A model generated the notes under the pieces. The model was given only the letters and a program-made list of their open reading frames with translations. It did no database searches and was not told the DNA's origin. The position numbers and the translations under genes are program-made. Of a stretch of 11,782 bases of DNA, positions 7,419 to 11,782 are shown piece after piece. Origin of the DNA: Synergistes sp. (GTDB lineage Bacteria > Synergistota > Synergistia > Synergistales > Synergistaceae). The stretch's first letter is position 1, and each line of letters begins with the position of its first letter. The stretch lies in assembly GCA_016288355.1 (NCBI GenBank), contig JAEEYY010000157.1, positions 1 to 11,782 on the forward strand, given 5' to 3'.

Positions 7419-9210
7419 TTCTTTCACCTCTCTCTATTGCGGATACCGGACATACAAACGCGCAGAGACCGCAGTCCGTGCAGAGCGGCGCGTTGATGAC
7501 GGCGAGCCCCGTATTGTCAGGCGTTATCGCGGGGCAGCCTATCTCGGCCACGCACCTGCCGCACTTGATGCATCCGTTATTCACAAAACGCACAGTGGCC
7601 GGTTTTTTTATCTGGGCTATGCACGGGGCCCTTGCTATCACCGCCGAGACTCCCTGGAATTCCGCCGCTTCTTTTATCGCTTTTACAGTCGCAGGGAAAT
7701 CGAACGGGTCAACGTTTGAAACATGTTCCACGCCGCATGCCCGAAGCAGCGTCTCTATATCAAGCGCCGGCGCGCCGGAGCCGTCTGCGCGTTTCCCCGT
7801 GCCCGGGTGCGGCTGATGTCCCGTCATCGCGGTCGTATGGTTGTCAAGCACGATCATCGTGATATCCGTTCCCTGATATACCGCATTTATGACTCCCGGT
7901 ATGCCTGTATGGAAGAATGTTGAATCTCCGATAAACGCAAAGCATGTAGCATCTTTATCCGCAAGGGCGATGCCCTGGGCAAGAGTTATCCCCGCGCCCA
8001 TGCAGAGGCAGGTGTCTACCATGTTGAGCGGAGCTGCGTTGCCCAGCGTATAGCAGCCGATATCGCCGCAGTAAACGGACTTTTTGAAGCCTTTTGAAGC
8101 GACCTTCGCCGCATAGAAGGAGGCTCTGTGCGGACAGCCGGCGCAGAGTACCGGAGGGCGCACCGGCAGCTGAGGAAGCGCTTCGGCCTCTTTTTCCGGC
8201 TGCGGCTGCGGCAGCGCCAGGTATTTTATAAGGGCTTCTTTTACGATCTCAAAGGAATATTCGCCGTTTTTAGGCATATCTCCGCTGCGTTTGCCCAGTA
8301 CAGGCACTTTCCCAGCTGCTTCTATCAAAAGCTGTTCCTCAACGACCGGATCAAGCTCTTCTATCACAAGCACCGAATCCACAGATGCAAGGAAATCCTT
8401 CGTCATCTTTTCGGGCAGCGGATAGGGAGTTCCTGCTTTATAGAGCGCAACGTCCGCGCCCAGCTCCGAGACGGCTTCCTTCGCATAGAGATAAGAAACG
8501 CCGGAGACTGCCACCCCTTTGCGTCCGCTGCCTTCTATCCTGTTGTACGGCATGCTGTCAAAGTCGCGCGCCATTTCGTACTGCTTGACTTCAAGCTCTC
8601 CGTGACGTCTGTAGGAAAGAGCCGGGAATATGCACCACTCCGGGCGCCTTTCAAAGCCGCCGGGCTTTTTGATCTCGGCGGGCTCGCTGAGTTCGACGTC
8701 GGCGCTTGCGTGGCATACGCGCGTCGTGGGGCGCATGAACACCGGCAGCGAATACTTTTCCGAGAATTCATATGCCGTCCGGACCATCATATATGCCTCT
8801 TCGGGAGAAGATGGATCGAATACAGGCAGATTTGCGTGTTTTGCAAATCCGCGGGTATCCTGCTCCGTCTGAGAGGACCACGGCCCCGGATCGTCCGCCA
8901 CTGCTATGACCATGCCGCCCTTTACGCCTATGTAGGAAAGGCTCATCAGAGGGTCAGAGGCGACGTTCAGCCCGACCTGCTTCATCGTGCAGAGTGAACG
9001 GGCCCCTGCATAGGCGGCTCCCGCCGCGACTTCAAGGGCGGCTTTCTCATTGACAGACCACTGAACGCTGACGCCGGGCCTGTGAAGATGCGCAAGCGTT
9101 TCGATTATCTCCGTCGAGGGCGTGCCCGGATATCCCGCAGCTACAGAAACTCCGGCGGCAAGTGCGCCCAGCGCTATCGCTTCGTTGCCCATGCAGACCT
9201 TCACTGTCAT
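7408..9210 (-). CDS. iorA: Indolepyruvate:ferredoxin oxidoreductase, alpha subunit
   Basis: This is the large, thiamine-pyrophosphate-binding subunit of indolepyruvate:ferredoxin oxidoreductase, with 600 residues as usual for the family. The pyrimidine-binding half has AAGYPGTPSTEI (24-35) and NEKAALEVAAGAAYAGAR (54-71). The TPP-binding motif is GDSTFFHTG (428-436) with N457 about 27 residues after the GDS. A CAGCPHR motif is at 356-362. The C-terminus carries two [4Fe-4S] sites: C547/550/553/559, with one extra residue before the last cysteine, and C577/580/583/587. ATG at 9210 has GGGAGG about 7 nt upstream. It is the first gene of the iorA-iorB-paaK operon, transcribed from the promoter at 9383-9411. 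The preferred substrate (indole-, phenyl- or p-hydroxyphenylpyruvate) is not readable from sequence. Confidence 0.95.
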   Translation of the reverse strand: MTVKVCMGNEAIALGALAAGVSVAAGYPGTPSTEIIETLAHLHRPGVSVQWSVNEKAALEVAAGAAYAGARSLCTMKQVGLNVASDPLMSLSYIGVKGGMVIAVADDPGPWSSQTEQDTRGFAKHANLPVFDPSSPEEAYMMVRTAYEFSEKYSLPVFMRPTTRVCHASADVELSEPAEIKKPGGFERRPEWCIFPALSYRRHGELEVKQYEMARDFDSMPYNRIEGSGRKGVAVSGVSYLYAKEAVSELGADVALYKAGTPYPLPEKMTKDFLASVDSVLVIEELDPVVEEQLLIEAAGKVPVLGKRSGDMPKNGEYSFEIVKEALIKYLALPQPQPEKEAEALPQLPVRPPVLCAGCPHRASFYAAKVASKGFKKSVYCGDIGCYTLGNAAPLNMVDTCLCMGAGITLAQGIALADKDATCFAFIGDSTFFHTGIPGVINAVYQGTDITMIVLDNHTTAMTGHQPHPGTGKRADGSGAPALDIETLLRACGVEHVSNVDPFDFPATVKAIKEAAEFQGVSAVIARAPCIAQIKKPATVRFVNNGCIKCGRCVAEIGCPAITPDNTGLAVINAPLCTDCGLCAFVCPVSAIERGERNAD

Positions 9211-9251
9211 AACTTTGCCTCCCGTTTTTCATACATGAATACATACAAAAA

Positions 9252-9276
9252 AAGCTTTGCCGCATCGACAAAGCTT
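9252..9276 (-). terminator. Intrinsic-terminator hairpin inside the iorA leader (possible attenuator)
   Basis: An 8-bp perfect stem, AAGCTTTG (9252-9259) with CAAAGCTT (9269-9276), has a 9-nt loop. On the minus strand it is followed at once by a run of seven T. It lies 41 nt upstream of the iorA ATG and about 100 nt downstream of the operon's promoter, so it would stop transcription before iorA unless prevented. A second AT-rich 6-bp hairpin (9278-9283 with 9291-9296) directly precedes it. Confidence 0.6.
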
Positions 9277-9382
9277 CGAATATACAAATAATATTCTTCA
9301 ACTTGTCTTCGCTTGGCTTATCTGTATCTTCTCTGTTCTTCTCAATGTCCGCAGAAGGCTTCCCACCCGCGCAACGATTGTA

Positions 9383-9411
9383 TTTATACCCTACGCGTGT
9401 ATAAATGTCAA
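9383..9411 (-). promoter_or_regulatory. Strong sigma-70-type promoter for the iorA operon
   Basis: On the minus strand, a perfect -35 TTGACA (9406-9411) and -10 TATAAA (9383-9388) are separated by exactly 17 bp. The expected start is near 9375, giving a leader of about 165 nt that contains the terminator hairpin at 9252-9276. Confidence 0.8.
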
Positions 9412-9670
9412 GTTTCAGCGGGATCTCAACGGTCTCCGCGCTTCTTAAACACCACAATCACATATAAATAAACAGGGTAAAGCGTAATGCCGCTGCAATA
9501 AGAGAGCCGGCAGCATTTTATACCGTCGTAGTCATTCCGTTATCTCTCTGCCGATCTTCCCACAGAGCTGTCACCGTCTTACGTTGTTGGTCTGCCTTGA
9601 ATATATGCTTACAAATCATATAAGGTTATTAAAATGACAACAATCATCTTCTCCATGAACAACAACCCGC
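9412..9670. other. Intergenic stretch with no recognised gene
   Basis: About 260 bases lie between the two divergent control regions. I see no coding region with family signal and no RNA gene. A weak TTGAAT-16-TATAAG promoter-like match (plus strand, 9597-9624) is followed by a 15-codon open frame (9634-9681) that I do not consider supported. Confidence 0.5.
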
Positions 9671-9676
9671 ATTACA

Positions 9677-9742
9677 GATAATATTATCCATAATGATAAC
9701 ATATTAGATATCATGCTATATTTTAATAATAGATAACTATCT
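9677..9742. repeat. Cluster of GATA/TATC inverted repeats upstream of the selenoprotein promoter
   Basis: Three inverted repeats built from GATA and TATC half-sites occur within 66 bp: a perfect 12-bp palindrome GATAATATTATC (9677-9688), ATGATA...TATCAT with 10 bp between arms (9693-9714), and AGATA-AC-TATCT (9731-9742). They end 11 bp before the -35 box. The half-sites resemble the GATAAT hexamers of Fur-family operators, but spacing does not match a classic Fur box. This is probably a multi-site operator; the regulator is unknown. Confidence 0.45.
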
Positions 9743-9753
9743 CGTAAGCTATA

Positions 9754-9782
9754 TTGACAATATTCTAACCTCTTATTAAAAT
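9754..9782 (+). promoter_or_regulatory. Sigma-70-type promoter for the UGSC selenoprotein gene
   Basis: A perfect -35 TTGACA (9754-9759) and -10 TAAAAT (9777-9782) have a 17-bp spacer. The -35 lies within a 13-bp palindrome, ATATTG-A-CAATAT (9751-9763), a plausible repressor site. The expected start is near 9789, with a leader of about 155 nt. Confidence 0.7.
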
Positions 9783-9794
9783 ATCATTGGTTTA

Positions 9795-9830
9795 AGCCCC
9801 GTAAGAAGCGGGGCTCGATGTGTCTTTTTT
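9795..9830 (+). terminator. Hairpin plus T-run at the 5' end of the selenoprotein leader
   Basis: A 7-bp GC-rich stem, AGCCCCG (9795-9801) with CGGGGCT (9809-9815), has a 7-nt loop. Nine nt later comes a run of six T (9825-9830). The gap makes it a poor intrinsic terminator. Because it begins about 6 nt after the predicted transcription start, it may instead protect the 5' end or act in attenuation. Confidence 0.4.
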
Positions 9831-9856
9831 AATTAAGTCTTTTGACCAGATCAAAG

Positions 9857-9865
9857 AAAGGAGGT
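9857..9865 (+). promoter_or_regulatory. Orphan perfect Shine-Dalgarno sequence in the leader
   Basis: AAAGGAGGT fully matches the 16S anti-Shine-Dalgarno, but no ATG, GTG or TTG follows at a usable distance; the next ATG is at 9906. A 15-bp interrupted palindrome TTTGA-N5-TCAAA (9841-9855) directly precedes it. It may be a ribosome standby or pairing site for regulation of the gene downstream. Confidence 0.35.
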
Positions 9866-9944
9866 CAGGGAACAGGCGCAAAAATAACAACAGAATCGAA
9901 GGATTATGTTAATTGCGTTGTTTGTGTTTCAAGGAGGAAAAAGA

Positions 9945-11648
9945 ATGTCAAAAGTATCTGCAGAAATAGTGAATCCCGTCGCAAAATTTGACAACGGGAC
10001 CATAACGCCGGCGGCAAGCCTCAGCAGCCTTCAGGGCAAAAAAATAGCGTTATGGTGGAACGGAAAGGCCAAGGGCGACATAGCGTTAAACGCGATAGCT
10101 GCCCGCCTGAAAAAAGAATACGGAGTCGAGACAGAATTATTTACTCAGGGATGGCCCCACGGCGATGAAGTATATGCCAGAGTAGCTGAGGCGAAGTGCG
10201 AAGCCGCTATCGCCACCACCGGTGATTGAGGATCCTGCACAGCATGGCTTACGCGTGACGTAAGCTCCTTAGAAAGAATGGGTCTTCCGACCGTTGGAAT
10301 CGTAGCAAAAGGATTTGTACCGATCAACAAATCAGAATTCAAGACCAGAGGCCTGCCGAAAGCCCGCATGGTGGTAATGCCCCATCCCTTCACCGAGATG
10401 CCTGAGGAAGAAGTTGCCCAGACCGGCGAATCGCTCTATGACGACGTTGTTTACGGCCTGACTCACGACGGAGAACTTCTCTTCCCGCCGAAGAAAAAAC
10501 CCGGTGACGCCGCTAAATCAGACAAACCGGAAAAAGAAGTTCCTATGGAACATCTTGTCGAGCCGGAACGCATAACGATCGAGGGAGAAGATTACTTCGA
10601 TTGGGGCTACAATCTCAACCGTTACTTTATTGAACACGGCTGGGGAGACGGCTTCCCGATAATCCCGCCCACCGAGGAAGCTGTTGAGCGCATGCTGACC
10701 GGCACGAAACGCGGCCGTCATGAAGTCATCCTTAAAATGCAGCCCGGCATGGGATTGGCCACAGTGGAAAAGATCGCGGCCAACTGCGTTATGGCCGGCT
10801 GCGAGCCGTCACATCTGCCTATATTGATATCAATAATAGAAGCCATGGATGTTGAGGAGTTCGTTCTGACCATCCTGGCCCAGTCGACAGGCGCCCACGC
10901 ACCGATAATACTTGTAAACGGACCAATTGCCAAAGAGATAGGCATGAACAGCGAGACCTGCTGCTTCGGCCCCGGCAAGTATTCTGTGGCAAATACGGCT
11001 ATCGGAAGGGCAGTGCGCCTCTGCATGATGAATATAGGCTTCACTTATGCCCGTATACGCGATATGGATACGATCGGTTCCCCGATCAAATACAGCTTCT
11101 GCTGCGCTGAAAATGAAGCTGAAAGTCCGTGGGAGCCGTGGAGCGTAGAAAAAGGATTCAAACCCGGCACAAACTGCGTTACCGCAATTACATGTCAGTC
11201 TCTTATGGAGATAGAGGACATGGAAAGCGATAAGCCGGAAACGCTCCTGCGTACCTTTGCTTCTTCAATAGATTCAATGGGCTGGCTCGGCGCCCGTTCC
11301 TGGCTGGGGTACATAACGCCTCCGCGCATGAAGGTAGCGCTGTTCCTCGCTCCTGACCACGCCAGAATGATCGCCAACGCAGGCTGGTCGAAATTCGACG
11401 TCAAGCAGTATCTCTACGCCCATTGCCGCCGTAAGTGGGGACAGTTCAAGCATCAGGTCGTCCCGCGCATCGAAAGCAAGATAGTTCTTCCGGGATACAG
11501 ATGGCTGCTCAACGCATCGGATGATACGATGGTCCCGATGGTAAGAGACTTCGGCTATTTTGATATCGCGGTAGTCGGCGGAGCATCAGGAAAGTCATCT
11601 GTGAGCCTCGGCCTCGGCTGGCCTATAACGAAGGAAATAAAGGATTAA
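9945..11648 (+). CDS. UGSC-family selenoprotein with in-frame UGA (Sec) codon
   Basis: This is one 567-residue protein read through a TGA at 10227-10229, decoded as selenocysteine 95. The reading frame is the same on both sides (an uninterrupted multiple of three), and the sequence at the TGA reads TTGD-U-GSC, the signature of the UGSC selenoprotein family. A bSECIS-like hairpin follows. The start is ATG at 9945 with AAGGAGG 7 nt upstream; ATG at 9906 is an in-frame but weaker choice. Residues 30-170 form a Rossmann-like region (strand KKIALWWNG, Sec at the end of a strand), recalling the Sec-bearing reductase subunits GrdB/PrdB; this is inference. A charged K/E/P-rich linker (about 180-205) leads to a second domain (about 215-567) with HGWGDGFPIIPPT, CVMAGC (281-286), VNGPIAKEIG, two CC pairs (339-340, 386-387) and SPWEPW. 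U95 and C98 could form a redox pair. An SDR gene follows after 11 nt. Function is unknown to me. Confidence 0.88.
10227..10229 (+). other. Selenocysteine UGA codon (recoded stop)
   Basis: The TGA lies between GAT and GGA-TCC-TGC, giving Asp-Sec-Gly-Ser-Cys. Coding character and homology to the family continue immediately after it. It implies that selA/selB/selC/selD exist elsewhere in the genome. Confidence 0.87.
10246..10266 (+). promoter_or_regulatory. Bacterial SECIS-like stem-loop
   Basis: GCTTACG (10247-10253) pairs perfectly with CGTAAGC (10259-10265) around a 5-nt loop CGTGA, and G10246·T10266 adds a wobble pair. The hairpin begins 16 nt after the UGA and the loop lies 25-29 nt after it, within the range known for bacterial SECIS elements. 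The loop holds the G-U expected for SelB recognition. Confidence 0.7.
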
Positions 11649-11659
11649 AAAGGATCAAG

Positions 11660-11782
11660 ATGAGTTTGAAGCTATCCGGTAAAGTTGCTGTAGTTTCAGG
11701 CGCAGGGGCGGGCATGGGAAAAGCCGCCGCCTGCCTTTACGCAAAGAACGGCGCAAAGGTCGTAGTGGCGGTAAGGACGATC
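11660..11782 (+). CDS. Short-chain dehydrogenase/reductase (3' end outside window)
   Basis: The first 41 residues of an SDR-family NAD(P)-dependent oxidoreductase are present, beginning MSLKLSGKVAVVSGAGAGMG. The glycine-rich nucleotide-binding motif (GAGAGMG in place of TGxxxGxG) and the following KAAACLYAKNGAKVVVAVR helix-strand are typical. ATG at 11660 has AAGGA about 6 nt upstream and follows the selenoprotein stop by 11 nt, so the two form one operon. The substrate cannot be told because the catalytic Tyr-Lys region is outside the window. Confidence 0.88.
   Translation, partial: MSLKLSGKVAVVSGAGAGMGKAAACLYAKNGAKVVVAVRTI

Noticed and set aside
8128..8997. Plus-strand open frame of 289 codons opposite iorA
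   Set aside because: Antisense shadow of iorA with unnatural composition (rich in Arg, His, Phe) and no start signal.
9340..9375. GGGTGGGA in the iorA leader as a possible T-box
   Set aside because: It lies at the 5' end of the leader instead of next to the terminator, and the rest of the T-box consensus and a specifier loop are missing.
9487..9520. Possible terminator (TGCCG/CGGCA) in the divergent region
   Set aside because: The stem is only 5 bp with a long loop and no gene reads into it.
9634..9681. 15-codon open frame that might be a leader peptide
   Set aside because: Weak ribosome site, no terminator linked to it, no coding pattern, and its end overlaps the GATA palindrome cluster.
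9841..9855. FNR-like site TTGAC-N3-ATCAA
   Set aside because: Spacing is one base short of the FNR consensus and it lies downstream of the predicted transcription start.
10227..10229. TGA as a true stop or a pseudogene-making mutation
   Set aside because: The frame is intact on both sides, the TGA sits at the Sec position of the UGSC motif and a SECIS-like hairpin follows; recoding explains it better.

Overview
This window looks like the chromosome of an anaerobic, amino-acid-fermenting bacterium. It carries a tungsten/molybdenum-type aldehyde:ferredoxin oxidoreductase (AOR) with its own polyferredoxin, an indolepyruvate:ferredoxin oxidoreductase (IorAB), a phenylacetate-CoA ligase, an NhaC-type Na+/H+ antiporter, an ornithine-racemase-like protein and a UGA-decoding selenoprotein. 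Base composition is moderately GC-rich in genes and AT-rich between them. Promoters fit a housekeeping sigma-70 type: four good matches, all with a perfect TTGACA and a 17-bp spacer. The gene mix suggests a Synergistota-like or peptide-fermenting Firmicutes-like organism; this is inference from gene content, not a taxonomic proof.

Layout. Genes from 1 to about 9210 read leftward (minus strand) in four units: (i) a racemase cut off by the left edge (1-441), with its own promoter; (ii) nhaC (624-2045), with its own promoter and a roughly 170-nt structured leader; (iii) a polyferredoxin-AOR-ThiS/MoaD-like operon (2357-5176), closed by a strong terminator; (iv) an iorA-iorB-paaK operon (5501-9210), with a strong promoter, a leader containing an intrinsic-terminator hairpin, and a terminator at the far end. 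A 734-base divergent intergenic region (9211-9944) follows. It holds the iorA promoter and leader on one strand and, on the other, a promoter preceded by several GATA/TATC inverted repeats. Rightward genes are a 567-residue selenoprotein of the UGSC family (9945-11648) and a short-chain dehydrogenase cut off by the right edge (11660-11782).

How the genes fit together. IorAB would convert arylpyruvates, from transamination of aromatic amino acids, to aryl-acetyl-CoA while reducing ferredoxin. PaaK connects aryl-acetates and their CoA thioesters. AOR with its four-cluster ferredoxin would interconvert aldehydes and acids with low-potential electrons, and the small GG-ending carrier probably serves pterin-cofactor sulfur transfer. 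NhaC handles Na+/H+ balance. The racemase fits amino-acid fermentation.

The most notable item is the UGSC protein. A conventional reading breaks it at an in-frame TGA (10227-10229), but the TGA sits exactly at the U of a U-G-S-C motif, both flanking frames are continuous, and a short GC-closed hairpin lies at the expected distance downstream. It is best annotated as one selenoprotein gene. The family is known but, to my knowledge, has no established function.
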